Shown in pieces: positions 1 through 8,547 of a DNA stretch of 23,143 bases. Origin of the DNA: CAVSWN01 sp046728115 (GTDB lineage Bacteria; Acidobacteriota; Vicinamibacteria; Vicinamibacterales; CAVVIG01). Location of the stretch: assembly GCA_046728115.1 (NCBI GenBank), contig JBKPDW010000537.1:1-23143 (forward strand), written 5' to 3'. Every line of letters begins with the position of its first letter. The stretch's first letter is position 1. A model generated the notes under the pieces. The model saw only the letters and a program-made list of their open reading frames with translations. It did no database searches and was not told the DNA's origin. The position numbers and the translations under genes are program-made.

Positions 1-2
1 TT

Positions 3-1514
3 GCGGCACTGCTCACTGCACTCGCGTCCGTCATACCGTTTTCTTCACAGACCGCTCGCCGTAAGGTCATTGACGTTCTCGCCACTCGGTTCGATGCTGA
101 GGTCGAATTGGCGGACCTTCGGCTTCGCCTGCTTCCGCAATTTCGCGCGGAAGGCCGCGGACTCTCGATTCGCCACAAAGGTCGGCGTGATGTTCCGCCT
201 TTGATCTCGATCAAGAGCTTTTCTGCCGAAGGACACGTGCTCGGTCTCCTCCGCAGACACATTGCCAGCGTCTCGATCGACGAGTTGGACATCGAAGTCC
301 CGCCCGATCGCAACCGCGATCGGACACCCGCAGACCGCCTGCCCGCTTCGTCAGGACACGGTGTCGACGCTCACGACAGGGCGCGCACCTTCGTCGTCGA
401 CGACCTGGTCGCCAAGGACGCCCGCCTGGTGATCATTCCCCGCGAGGAGCTCAAGCATCCAAAAGTCTGGAGCATCCATGGTCTGCGCATGAAGTCCGTC
501 TCTCTCGATCGGGCGATGCCCTTTGTGGCCACGCTTGAAAACGCGATCCCGCCAGGCGCCATCGCGACGTCGGGCTCGTTCGGACCATGGCAGAGCGAGA
601 AGCCGGGCCAGACCCCGCTCGATGGGAAATTCACGTTCGAGCGCGCGGACCTGGGCGTGTTCAGAGGCATCTCGGGGATCCTGTCCGCGCGGGGCGAGTT
701 CGGCGGCACGCTCGAACGCATCGATATTCATGGAAAGACCGACATCCCCGACTTTACGGTCGCGGCAGGCGGGCATCCGATGCCGCTCCATGCCGCGTAT
801 CACGCCATTGTTGACGGCACCAACGGCAACACGCTCTTGGAACAGGTGGATGCCTTCTTCTTGCGCACGGCCCTGACGGCCAAGGGCGGCGTGATGGGGA
901 GGGCCGGCGTCGACGGCCGCACCGTCACGCTTGATGTGGTGATGGAGCAGGCCAGGCTCGAGGACGTCCTCCTGATGGCGGTCAAGGCGTCCCAGCCGCC
1001 GATGACTGGGGCGCTGAAGCTCACGACGAAGTTCGAGCTCCCGCCGGGCGATCGTGACGTCGTCGAAAAACTGCGGTTGGACGGGGCGTTTGCGGTCGCC
1101 GATGCGCGCTTCACGAGTTCCGACGTGCAGAAAAAAATCAACGAGCTGAGTCACCGGACGCGAGGACAGAACGCGGATCAGCAAATCGGGCGGGTCTCGT
1201 CGCAATTCGCGGGTCGTTTCAGGCTCCATGACGGTCGGCTCGACATTCCGCACGTCACGTTCGATATTCCCGGCTCGGCGGTTCGGCTGAGCGGCAGTTA
1301 CGGGCTCGTCTCGGAACGCATCGACTTTGCCGGCACCGTATTCACGGACGCGAAGATTTCCGAAATGACGACCGGGTTCAAGAGTCTGTTGCTGAAACCG
1401 GTCGATCTCCTCTTCAACAAGGATGACGGCGGGAGTGCCGTGCCCATCAAGGTCACCGGAACGCGAAGCGCACCAGAATTCGGTCTCGACAAGGGACGTC
1501 TCGTCAAGCGATAG
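3..1514 (+). CDS. AsmA-like envelope protein, 5' end cut by the window
   Basis: The reading frame is open from base 3 to the TAG at 1512-1514, so the true start lies upstream of the window; the ATG-type starts inside it fall in conserved sequence and are not needed. About 503 residues are visible. The first residues look like the end of an N-terminal membrane anchor followed by the usual AsmA opening (a helix ending in RRKVIDVLATRF, then a beta-rich stretch). The C-terminal 180 residues carry the AsmA_2-like pattern: LKLTTKFELPPG, DVQKKINELSHRTRG, a SSQFAGRFRLHDGRL beta strand and the final IKVTGTRSAPEFGLD. AsmA-family proteins are repeating beta-groove proteins of the cell envelope, linked to phospholipid transport and outer-membrane biogenesis; the exact substrate cannot be read here. 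It is convergent with the sensor-kinase locus and shares no operon with visible genes. The family call is firm, the role is inferred. Confidence 0.85.
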   Translation, partial: AALLTALASVIPFSSQTARRKVIDVLATRFDAEVELADLRLRLLPQFRAEGRGLSIRHKGRRDVPPLISIKSFSAEGHVLGLLRRHIASVSIDELDIEVPPDRNRDRTPADRLPASSGHGVDAHDRARTFVVDDLVAKDARLVIIPREELKHPKVWSIHGLRMKSVSLDRAMPFVATLENAIPPGAIATSGSFGPWQSEKPGQTPLDGKFTFERADLGVFRGISGILSARGEFGGTLERIDIHGKTDIPDFTVAAGGHPMPLHAAYHAIVDGTNGNTLLEQVDAFFLRTALTAKGGVMGRAGVDGRTVTLDVVMEQARLEDVLLMAVKASQPPMTGALKLTTKFELPPGDRDVVEKLRLDGAFAVADARFTSSDVQKKINELSHRTRGQNADQQIGRVSSQFAGRFRLHDGRLDIPHVTFDIPGSAVRLSGSYGLVSERIDFAGTVFTDAKISEMTTGFKSLLLKPVDLLFNKDDGGSAVPIKVTGTRSAPEFGLDKGRLVKR

Positions 1515-1585
1515 ACTCTCAGGACGGCGGCAGCTGCACGCTGGGCGTCACCCGAGAGCCCGCTGCGGTACTGATTCAGCGGTGC

Positions 1586-3047
1586 CTAATCGCGAAGGCC
1601 TGCGCGTCTGGCGAGTACCGCGGCCGCGATCATCAGCTCGCCGGGATCGATGGGCTTTGCCAAATGCAGTTCGAATCCGCTGCGCAGCGCCTTCACGCGA
1701 TCTTCCGACCTGGCAAAAGCCGTGAGCGCCGCGGCGGGCACGTCTCGAATGTCAATGTCCTCGCAATGGCGAACGCGATCGATGAGCTGGAAGCCGTTCA
1801 TCTTCGGCATGCCCAGGTCTGCAATGAGGGCATGCGGTTTGATTCGCGGGAGCTTGTCGAGCGCGTCCTGCCCCGAATCCGCGGTCGCTACCGTCGCACC
1901 GGTCGCTTCGAGGATTTCGCGCACGAGCGCCAACGCGTCGCGGTCATCGTCAACTACCAGAATCCGAATGCCTTGCAGTTGCGGCACCTCAATTCGACCG
2001 CTCGCAGCCGTCGCCTGCGGATGTTCGCGCGTCTCTGAGGACCGGGTCTCGTAGACACTTCTCGAGGGGAGCTCGATTCGGAACGTCGATCCCATCCCGA
2101 CGCCCTGACTCTCCGCAAAAATCCGGCCGCCCTGGAGCTCGACGAGGTGCCGGCTGATCGCCAGGCCGAGACCGAGGCCTCCACGTGCGCGATCGATGCC
2201 GGCATCCGCCTGGCTGAAGCGTTCGAACAAGTGGGGAAGGAAGTCTGCCGGGATGCCGACGCCGGTATCGCTCACGGTCACCGCGACGTGCGAATTCACC
2301 CGTTCGAGGCGCACCTGCACGCGGCCACGCCGCTCGGTAAACTTCACCGCATTCGAGCACAGATTCCACAGGATCTGTCGAAGACGCTCCGAAGCTGCCG
2401 TCCTTGCGCCGCCGAAGCGTTTCGTAGTGCTCGACACGCTGGCCCACTCGTACCCTGCCCAAGACCTCGTCTTCCTCCTGTTGGCGATCGTGGGGAATGA
2501 GAAGACGAATGGACTGGCCGATCATCTCGGCGGCGGTAAAACCGAACATCCGTTCGGCGGCCGTATTCCACGAGGTCACAATACCGTTCAGATCTTTGCC
2601 GACGATCGCGTCGTCGCTGGACTCCACGATCGCAGCGAAATCGCGCGCGTCGCGTTCGAGGCGCTTGGTGAGCGTTACGTCGCGCGCGATCTCGGATGCG
2701 CCGGCAATCGTGCCATCCGACGTCATGATTGGCGAGACGGTCGATGACACGTCGAGACGCCGACCGTCCTTGCACTGACGAACCGTTTCGTAGTGATCGA
2801 CGCCTTCACCCGCCCGAATCCGCCGTAGGACGTCGTCCTCCTCGGAATACAACTCGGGAGGCACAATCAGGCGGCTCGACTGCCCGATCGCCTCGGCCTC
2901 CGTGAATCCAAAAATCCGCTCGGCCGCACGATTCCACGACGTGATTGTTCCCGCCACGTCCTTGCCGATGATGGCGTCATTCGATGACGCGACGATGGCG
3001 GCAAGGCGCAGTTGAGCGTCGTGAATCGAGGATAAAGCCATCTGCAT
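1586..3047 (-). pseudogene. PAS-PAS hybrid histidine kinase/response regulator, broken by an internal deletion and frameshift
   Basis: Two overlapping frames together give one damaged gene. The 5' frame, best started at the ATG at 3047 (AAGG six bases upstream; an upstream GTG at 3062 is also open), encodes two PAS domains, each with an SSDDAIVGKD-type opening and an ITSWN.AAERxFGF core. At RRKDGS (about base 2390) the homology switches to the frame ending at 1586. That frame carries the HATPase N box (RQILWNLCSNAVKFTE), G1 box (DTGVGIP), G2 box (GLGLGLAISRHLV), then a receiver domain with VVDDD, the phospho-acceptor Asp in ALIADLGMP and the Lys of AKPIDP. The end of PAS 2, the whole HisKA dimerisation domain with its SHELRTPL-type histidine, and the start of the ATPase domain are missing. 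The upstream frame reads out of frame to a stop at 1989. Without the phospho-acceptor histidine it cannot act as a normal kinase, whatever the frame. Confidence 0.85.
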
Positions 3048-3077
3048 CCGACACCTTGACACGCCGAATGAAAGCCT

Positions 3078-3117
3078 GCGCGCGGGCTCCGGTCCCGGGG
3101 CCGCGAAGCCCGCGCAC
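3078..3117 (-). terminator. Strong GC-rich hairpin between stress-protein gene and sensor-kinase gene
   Basis: A nine-base perfect stem (GCGCGGGCT at 3080-3088 pairing with AGCCCGCGC at 3107-3115) encloses an 18-base loop that can itself pair (GGTCC with GGGGCC). It sits 30 bases beyond the stop of the YflT-like gene on the minus strand and is followed by a weak T-containing stretch (GGCTTTCATT). It could end transcription of the two stress-type genes before the kinase, or attenuate it. The poor T-tract makes an intrinsic terminator only possible. Confidence 0.4.
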
Positions 3118-3144
3118 AGGAGTTTTCGCGATCTGAGCGGCGTC

Positions 3145-3705
3145 TTACATAAGGCGACTGTCGCGGGTATGAGACGTCGCGCCGACCGCTTCCTCCCCTG
3201 CCGATGCGATGTCGCTGGCGCCCGTGCGCTTCAGGATGTCCTTCGCGCGCGCGATCTCTTCGGACGTGCTGCAGTGAACGGACAGCAGGACGCCGCCCTC
3301 TTTCAATCGTCCCTCATAGCGCTTCGCTTCGTACTCCGGGATGCCCATGCCGACGAGAGCGCCGACCACCCCACCGACGGCTCCGCCGACGCCGAGGCCC
3401 GCGAGCGCGCCCATGATCGGGCCTGCCGCGATGAACGGTCCGACGCCCGGGATCGCCAACGCGCCGATGCCTGCCAACAATCCCAACGTGCCGCCGATCG
3501 TTCCGCCGGCGGCGGCGCCCGTCGTCGTCCCTTCCGGCGCTTTTGTATGCTTCTCGTGCGCGAAGTCTTTCGTGCTCTCGTTGTCGGCCATGAGAACGGA
3601 TACGTCCTCATTGGAGAAGTGCGCTCCAACGAGCGCCTCGGCCGCGAGCTCAGCGTGGTCGACGCTCGGATAGAGTCCAAACACTGCAGTCTTCTTATCA
3701 GTCAT
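3145..3705 (-). CDS. YflT-like general stress protein with glycine-zipper core
   Basis: The 186-residue product opens with the YflT/Gsp17M-like fold: MTDKKTAVFGLYPSVDHAELAAEAL followed by a segment ending in FSNEDVSVLMAD. A long Gly/Ala-rich hydrophobic stretch follows (about residues 62-125, GAAAGGTIGGTLGLLAGIGAL and similar), a glycine zipper likely to insert in or associate with membrane. The C-terminal part (KRYEGRLKEGGVLLSVHC, then SEEIARAKDILKRTGASDI) is the second half of the domain, typical of these proteins. The start is supported by GAGGAG five to ten bases upstream of the ATG. It lies 14 bases downstream of the BON-domain gene on the same strand, so the two are probably co-transcribed. 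Proteins of this type are usually linked to general or envelope stress in soil bacteria; a biochemical role is not established. Confidence 0.8.
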   Translation of the reverse strand: MTDKKTAVFGLYPSVDHAELAAEALVGAHFSNEDVSVLMADNESTKDFAHEKHTKAPEGTTTGAAAGGTIGGTLGLLAGIGALAIPGVGPFIAAGPIMGALAGLGVGGAVGGVVGALVGMGIPEYEAKRYEGRLKEGGVLLSVHCSTSEEIARAKDILKRTGASDIASAGEEAVGATSHTRDSRLM

Positions 3706-3719
3706 GAGATGCTCCTCGG

Positions 3720-4121
3720 TTACTTTTTCGAGCCCTTGGCTGGGGCGACGCTGATTTCGTTGGTCACATGTCCGGCACCCGCCACCTCGGTGGCTTTGGC
3801 CTCGACAGTCCTTTTCTCGTCCTCCGTCCGAACAGGTCCCTTTATCGTGACCTGTCCGTTCTGCGTGACGACCTTCACGTTGTGCGCGTAGGTGGAAAGC
3901 GTCTTGTCGTCTATGAGTGCGCGCCGGATTTTCTGGGTGATCGCTCGATCGTTGGGGTTTTCCTTCTGCTGGTCAGCTGTCGTCGCGCCTTTGGCCTGAT
4001 CGCGCTTGTTGACTTTGGTGTTGTCAGCAGGCGTCTGGCCTCCTGCTGAGAATGCGGGCGCGAGCAGGACACTGACAAAGGCGAATGCGACGACGACGCG
4101 GCGACCACGTTGCTGATGCAT
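3720..4121 (-). CDS. Secreted BON-domain protein
   Basis: I place the start at the ATG at 4121 because GGAAGGAG lies seven bases upstream and the protein then begins with a clean signal peptide (MHQQRGRR, hydrophobic core VVVAFAFVSVLLAPAFSAGG). A longer in-frame start at 4205 has no such support. The mature part has a short charged linker and then one BON domain (about residues 60-125): NDRAITQKIRRALIDDKTLS, then VKVVTQNGQVTIKGPV and TEVAGAGHVTNEISV. BON domains bind phospholipid or envelope surfaces; OsmY-like members respond to osmotic stress. The length of 133 residues fits a single-domain periplasmic member. Together with the YflT-like gene just downstream it suggests an envelope-stress pair, which is an inference from the gene neighbourhood. 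Confidence 0.85.
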   Translation of the reverse strand: MHQQRGRRVVVAFAFVSVLLAPAFSAGGQTPADNTKVNKRDQAKGATTADQQKENPNDRAITQKIRRALIDDKTLSTYAHNVKVVTQNGQVTIKGPVRTEDEKRTVEAKATEVAGAGHVTNEISVAPAKGSKK

Positions 4122-4305
4122 ACACTTCTCCTTCCGAGACGACGGACTACCGATATGGGGAACCGTCGACCACACGCGGCGTGGTTTTGCGGGTTCGGCG
4201 GGCACTGCAACTTCACGTCCAGCATGACGGCTGCTCAGCCGAAGATCCGCTCAGGTGACGGCGGGCACGATGAATGGCTGATATCGTGCAGATACCACGA
4301 ACGCG

Positions 4306-4773
4306 ATGGTCGCCCGTACGATGTTGACCTTGACTGATCAGCTCATCGCACTGTTCATTCTCGCCCTGCCGGTTGCCTCGGTTGCGTGGACCGTCACGCA
4401 CGAAGAGATCTTTCGCGAGTTTCGCGAGGGTTGTGTGGCGCGAAGCACATCGAGTCGTCGAGTGCTCTCCCGCAAGTTCTTTTACGTATTCACGTGCGAC
4501 TACTGTTTCAGCCACTACGTGGCGATCGTCCTGCTGGTTGCGACTCGATATCACCTGCTGTGGCCCGATTGGCGCGGATACGGCGTGGCAGGGTTCTCCC
4601 TCGTTTGGCTCGCCAATCTCTACATGGGTCTGTTTGGCCGATTGCGACTCGACATTCGGCACGAACGGGTAGACATCGCCGCCGAGGAAAAGGCTGTGGC
4701 CGAATTGGCGTCTGCCCAAGAAACGAGAGCAACCTGTGGAGCGTGTCCAGCGACGCGTCCTCCTGAACCTTAG
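4306..4773 (+). CDS. Small membrane protein with a CxxC motif, unknown function
   Basis: This 155-residue protein has a hydrophobic segment near residues 11-29, and two more at about 70-85 and 92-110. Between the first two lies FFYVFTCDYCFSHYVA, with Cys64 and Cys67 as CxxC next to a histidine. The arrangement resembles DUF1360-type small membrane proteins, but I cannot confirm membership. A second CxxC (Cys144, Cys147) is near the C terminus, which is otherwise charged. Two ATG codons are possible, at 4306 and 4321; neither has a clear ribosome-binding site, and the second would remove only MVART. The DoxX-like gene follows 63 bases downstream on the same strand. Function could be redox or metal related, but that is only a guess from the cysteines. 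Confidence 0.6.
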   Translation: MVARTMLTLTDQLIALFILALPVASVAWTVTHEEIFREFREGCVARSTSSRRVLSRKFFYVFTCDYCFSHYVAIVLLVATRYHLLWPDWRGYGVAGFSLVWLANLYMGLFGRLRLDIRHERVDIAAEEKAVAELASAQETRATCGACPATRPPEP

Positions 4774-4836
4774 AACGACCGGGTTATTCTGGGGGGACTC
4801 CGACGCGGCTGCCTGTGCCTGAACCGAGGTGACAGC

Positions 4837-5217
4837 ATGAATATCTTCTTGTGGCTGCTGCAGGCGTTACTCGCGATGGCCTTCCTGGCTCACGGCTGGC
4901 TGTTTCTCTTCCCCCCAGCGTCGATGGTCGCGCAAATGAACGCCTCTATCGCGCGGAGTCTTCAGCTCTTTATCGGCGTGGCGGAGGTCTTGGCGGCGGT
5001 GGGACTGACACTCCCGGGCATCACGCGCATTCAGCCGTGGCTCGTTTCCTGGGCGGCGGCCGGCTTGATGATCGTGATGATCAACGCCACGATTTTTCAT
5101 GTTATGCGCGGTGAAATGAGCTCTGCCATCACGACAGCAATGCTGCTGGTGGTCGCGACGTTCGTCGGCTACATGCGCTGGCGCGTGGCGCCGATCCGAC
5201 CTCGAACGGTCGCGTAG
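4837..5217 (+). CDS. DoxX-like small membrane protein
   Basis: The 126-residue protein has four predicted membrane segments: about residues 3-23 (with the family-typical FLAHGWLFLFPP), 40-60, 68-88 and 95-112. The short second segment LQLFIGVAEVLAAVGLTLPG is characteristic of the DoxX/DUF4267-like group, where a GxxE motif follows the first loop. The start is supported by GAGGTGA five to eleven bases upstream. DoxX-like proteins are small integral membrane proteins of mostly unknown role, some tied to thiosulfate:quinone oxidation or redox stress. The 72 bases between its stop and the frdD stop hold no gene; the two are convergent. Confidence 0.75.
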   Translation: MNIFLWLLQALLAMAFLAHGWLFLFPPASMVAQMNASIARSLQLFIGVAEVLAAVGLTLPGITRIQPWLVSWAAAGLMIVMINATIFHVMRGEMSSAITTAMLLVVATFVGYMRWRVAPIRPRTVA

Positions 5218-5289
5218 GGATCAGTTCAGAGCGGCACCGATCTCCGGAACCTGGCCGCCGCTAATCTTGCCGTGCACCCTGCGCGTGTG

Positions 5290-5643
5290 CTACGGGATCG
5301 CCCACACGACGTAAGCCCCCACGACGGATCCGAGGATGGCGCCGCCGTAGCAGACGGCGTTCACCACCTCATTCAAATGCTTGATCTGCAGTCCGTCGTA
5401 GAGTGTGTATCGGAAGCGGTGCGCCCAGTGAAAAAGTGAGAGCGTGACGAGGAGGATCAGGATCAAGCGCGTAAGTGGATGGCCAATTACCACGACAAGA
5501 TGCGCATGGCTCGGCGGCGGCAGCCATCCCAATGGGAACGCCACCCCGAAAAGAAGAACGAGCGCGGGGATGAACAGCGCCGCCAGCACGCCACCTGCAC
5601 TGAAGAGCAGCCACAGGAACGGTTCGAGCGGTCGCCTGGCCAT
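5290..5643 (-). CDS. frdD: Fumarate reductase membrane anchor subunit FrdD
   Basis: The 117-residue product has three hydrophobic segments (about residues 8-35, 47-67 and 92-115), the number expected for FrdD. It opens with ARRPLEPFLWLLFSAGGVLAAL, matching the family start, and has HWAHRFRYTLYDGLQ where FrdD proteins carry the conserved His-rich cytoplasmic loop. FrdD and FrdC together anchor FrdAB to the inner membrane and form the quinol site. It is the last gene of the operon; its ATG begins one base after the frdC TAA (TAA-C-ATG), so translation is probably coupled. Confidence 0.88.
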   Translation of the reverse strand: MARRPLEPFLWLLFSAGGVLAALFIPALVLLFGVAFPLGWLPPPSHAHLVVVIGHPLTRLILILLVTLSLFHWAHRFRYTLYDGLQIKHLNEVVNAVCYGGAILGSVVGAYVVWAIP

Positions 5644-5644
5644 G

Positions 5645-6055
5645 TTATGCGCGGAGAAGGAGCCAAGCCACGAGCGCGGACGTCACAGCCCAGGCAGCGT
5701 AGTTGGCTGCCGTGATCAGACTGCCAGGCAGTCGCTGGCCGCGAAGGTGAGCCACGATCGCCTGCGGCGCCAGGTTGAACCACGTGATGGCGTGAAAAAC
5801 GACGACGAACAGGGTGAGAATGTTGAGAAGCAGGACGGCCGGTTGAGCCGACCAGTTCAGAAACACCTCGTACGCCGATGGCCCTTGTCCCACCGCTCGA
5901 ATCAGGCGGAGCAGATACACGACATACCACGCAACGAAAACGCTGCTCAATTCGCGCACGATGAACGCCAAATAGGATCTGCGCCTCAGCCACCAATAGG
6001 TGGACACACGAGTTCGAAGCCACCGCGGGTGGTATTCCGTGTAGAGTCCACTCAT
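5645..6055 (-). CDS. frdC: Fumarate reductase membrane anchor subunit FrdC
   Basis: I start it at the ATG at 6055, which overlaps the frdB stop by four bases (ATGA); a longer in-frame reading is only the shadow of frdB. The 136-residue protein has an amphipathic N terminus (YHPRWLRTRVSTYWWLRRRSY) and three membrane segments at about 28-50, 68-92 and 110-133. The segment VVVFHAITWFNLAPQAI matches the conserved FrdC FHxxTWFxLAPKA signature. With FrdD it forms the anchor and quinone-binding surface. Two separate anchors of this size indicate the Escherichia coli Frd-type (type D) complex, which normally has no haem; I see no obvious pair of haem-ligand histidines, but sequence alone cannot exclude it. 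Confidence 0.9.
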   Translation of the reverse strand: MSGLYTEYHPRWLRTRVSTYWWLRRRSYLAFIVRELSSVFVAWYVVYLLRLIRAVGQGPSAYEVFLNWSAQPAVLLLNILTLFVVVFHAITWFNLAPQAIVAHLRGQRLPGSLITAANYAAWAVTSALVAWLLLRA

Positions 6056-6795
6056 CGGCCGCCCCACGGCAGGAAAAAGCTCTGGAGTGCCTCGACCGCC
6101 GTGCTCAGTTTGTAGCGCTGGATCGCGCCGGCGGGATCGACGTTCTTCGGGCAGACCTTCGTGCATTCGCCAACAAAGGTGCAACCCCAGATTCCGTCGT
6201 GCTCCGACAGTATCGCGCTCCTCTCTCGGGCACCCTCGTCGCGCGAATCCAGGTTGTAGCGCTGCGCCAGCGCGATGGCCGCCGGACCGATGAACTTCGG
6301 GTCCAGGCCGTAAATCGGACAGGCCGCGTAACACAGCATGCAGTTGATGCACATGCTGAACTGCTTGTACTCGTCGAGCTCCTGCGGCGTCTGGAGGTAC
6401 TCACCGTCACCAAGAGGCTTCTCCTCCTGGCGCACGATCCACGGCTTGACGCGCGTCAGCTTGCGCAAAAAGTCACCGATCTCGACGACGAGATCACGGA
6501 TGATCGGAAAATTTCGCAACGGCTCGATGCGCACAGGCCCTGCACCGTAGTCGGTCAGAAACGTCGCGCATGTGAGCTTTGGTTCGCCGTTGACCGTCAT
6601 GCCGCAGCTGCCGCAGATGCCCATGCGGCACGACCATCGATACGACAACGTTCCGTCCATATGATCTTTGATGTAGTTGAGCCCGTCGAGGACCACCCAT
6701 TCCTTCGGACATGGGACTTCGTACTCCTGGAAGGTGACCTCCGACTCCTGTTCCGGCCGGTAGCGCGCCACTTGCAGAGCGATGCGGTTGGCCAT
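6052..6795 (-). CDS. frdB: Fumarate reductase iron-sulfur subunit FrdB
   Basis: The 247-residue protein holds all three cluster motifs at almost the same positions as E. coli FrdB. The [2Fe-2S] ligands are Cys56, Cys61, Cys64 and Cys76 (CRMGICGSCGM...C). The [4Fe-4S] group is Cys149, Cys152, Cys155 with Cys159 (CINCMLCYAACP). The [3Fe-4S] group uses Cys159 with Cys205, Cys211 and Cys215 (CTFVGECTKVCPKNVDP); the shared residues follow the usual ferredoxin pattern. It carries electrons from the membrane quinol site to the FAD of FrdA. GGAAGG overlapping the end of frdA lies nine bases upstream of the ATG. Its end overlaps frdC by four bases. Confidence 0.95.
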   Translation of the reverse strand: MANRIALQVARYRPEQESEVTFQEYEVPCPKEWVVLDGLNYIKDHMDGTLSYRWSCRMGICGSCGMTVNGEPKLTCATFLTDYGAGPVRIEPLRNFPIIRDLVVEIGDFLRKLTRVKPWIVRQEEKPLGDGEYLQTPQELDEYKQFSMCINCMLCYAACPIYGLDPKFIGPAAIALAQRYNLDSRDEGARERSAILSEHDGIWGCTFVGECTKVCPKNVDPAGAIQRYKLSTAVEALQSFFLPWGGR

Positions 6796-6801
6796 CGAAT
6801 G

Positions 6802-8541
6802 TTACCTTCCGTAAACTCGCTCGGCTGGGGGCCAGCGGGTGATCGTCACGGGCAGATATTCGACACGACACGTCCCATCGGATCTCCGCTCGATCAGTGA
6901 ATGCGACAAGTACCGCTGGTCGTCGCGAGCAGGAAAATCCGTGCGCTGGTGCGCGCCGCGTGATTCCTGGCGCCGCAGCGCCGAGTGGACGATGGCCTCC
7001 GCGACGTCCAGCATGAATGACAATTCGAGCGCGGCGATCCGCTCGGTGTTGAACGTCAGACTGCCATCGTCGATTTTGACGTTGAGGAACCGCTGCTGGA
7101 GATCGGCGAGCCGGTCGGCGCCGCGCGCCAGCGCGTCGCCCGAACGATAAATCGACGCGCTCTCCTCCATCGTCTTCTGCATCTCATCGCGGAGGGTCGC
7201 GAGACGGTCGCGGCCGCCCGATTTGTGCAGGAACTCGTTGCCGAGCCGCATCTCTTCATCCCTGGCTTGAGCCATGACGACGACGCTTGGCTCTTGCCCG
7301 CCGGATGCGTATTCCGCGGCCGCACGTCCTGCGCGTGCACCGAATACGAGCAGCTCGGGTAGCGAATTGGAACCGAGCCGGTTCGCGCCGTTGATGCTCA
7401 CGCAGGCGACCTCTCCGGCTGCGTAGAGCCCGGCGAGCGGCGTGGCCCCGTTGATGTCGGTGTGAACGCCGCCCATCATGTAGTGAACGACCGGTCGAAC
7501 CGGAATCAGCTCCGTGATTGGATCGATATTCTGGTACTTCAAACAAAGCTCGCGGACGAAGGGCAGCTTCGTGTTGATCACATGCTTGCCCAGGTGACGG
7601 AGATCGAGGTGCACGACCGGGCCGTAGGGCGTGTCGGTCGTCCGACCCTTTTCGACCTCCTTCACGAAGGCCTGCGAGATTCGATCGCGCGGTCCGAGCT
7701 CCATGCTGCGCAACACCGGCTTCGGATCCGGCTTGCCCAGGTTGTAGTCCTGCAGGTAGCGATAGCCATCCTTGTTGATCAAGTACCCGCCTTCGGCGCG
7801 AGCCGCCTCGGTGATCAGAATCCCGGTGAACGGCAGTCCGGTCGGATGGTACTGGACGAATTCCATGTCCTTGAGCGGCGCCCCAGCGCGGTAGGCGAGT
7901 GCCATCCCGTCGCCGTTCTTGATGTTCGCGTTCGTCGTGAACGGAAATACACGGCCGCAACCGCCCGTGCAGAGGATGACCGCGCGAGCCGTGATTGTTT
8001 CGACTTTGCCCGACATCAACTCGATTGCCACAACACCCTGAACTCTCCCATCGTCGACCAGGAGCTTGATGACGAACCATTCGTCGTACCGCACCACGCT
8101 GGTGTATTTGAGAGAAGTCTGGAAAAGCGTATGGAGCATGTGGAAGCCGGTCTTGTCGGCGGCGAACCACGTGCGCATCTGCTTCATGCCGCCGAACGGC
8201 CGCACCGCGATCCGTCCGTCAGGTTCACGGCTCCACGGACAGCCCCAGTGCTCCAGACGGAGCAACTCCTGTGGCGCTTCGTGCACGAACGCTTCGACAG
8301 CGTCTTGATCGCAGAGCCAATCTCCACCGGAGATGGTGTCGTACGCATGCTCGTCGATGCTGTCGTCCGAGCGGATGACGCCGGCGGCGCCTCCCTCTGC
8401 AGAAACCGTGTGGCTCCGCATCGGGTACACCTTGGAGACCACTGCGATGGTCAGTCGTGGGTTGGTCTCGGCGATTGCGATGGCCGCGCGCAAACCCGCG
8501 CCGCCGCCGCCGACGAGGACGACGTCGTGGCGAGGCGTCAC
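6802..8541 (-). CDS. frdA: Fumarate reductase flavoprotein subunit FrdA
   Basis: This 579-residue subunit reduces fumarate to succinate (or the reverse) at the FAD site. It starts with the dinucleotide-binding GGGGAGLRAA, then His44 in RSHTVSAEGG, the position of the covalent FAD link in E. coli FrdA. Other active-site residues are in place: His232 (YHPTGLP), Arg287 (RDRISQ), His353 (HYMMGGVHTD) and Arg388 (NRLGSNSLPE). The capping and C-terminal helical domains are complete, and the length is slightly below the 602 of E. coli. The start is a GTG at 8541; its weak ribosome-binding site and the six-base gap to the upstream small gene suggest translational coupling. It belongs to the orf73-frdABCD operon on the minus strand. 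Direction of catalysis in vivo cannot be read from sequence. Confidence 0.95.
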   Translation of the reverse strand: MTPRHDVVLVGGGGAGLRAAIAIAETNPRLTIAVVSKVYPMRSHTVSAEGGAAGVIRSDDSIDEHAYDTISGGDWLCDQDAVEAFVHEAPQELLRLEHWGCPWSREPDGRIAVRPFGGMKQMRTWFAADKTGFHMLHTLFQTSLKYTSVVRYDEWFVIKLLVDDGRVQGVVAIELMSGKVETITARAVILCTGGCGRVFPFTTNANIKNGDGMALAYRAGAPLKDMEFVQYHPTGLPFTGILITEAARAEGGYLINKDGYRYLQDYNLGKPDPKPVLRSMELGPRDRISQAFVKEVEKGRTTDTPYGPVVHLDLRHLGKHVINTKLPFVRELCLKYQNIDPITELIPVRPVVHYMMGGVHTDINGATPLAGLYAAGEVACVSINGANRLGSNSLPELLVFGARAGRAAAEYASGGQEPSVVVMAQARDEEMRLGNEFLHKSGGRDRLATLRDEMQKTMEESASIYRSGDALARGADRLADLQQRFLNVKIDDGSLTFNTERIAALELSFMLDVAEAIVHSALRRQESRGAHQRTDFPARDDQRYLSHSLIERRSDGTCRVEYLPVTITRWPPAERVYGR

Positions 8542-8547
8542 GGGCGA

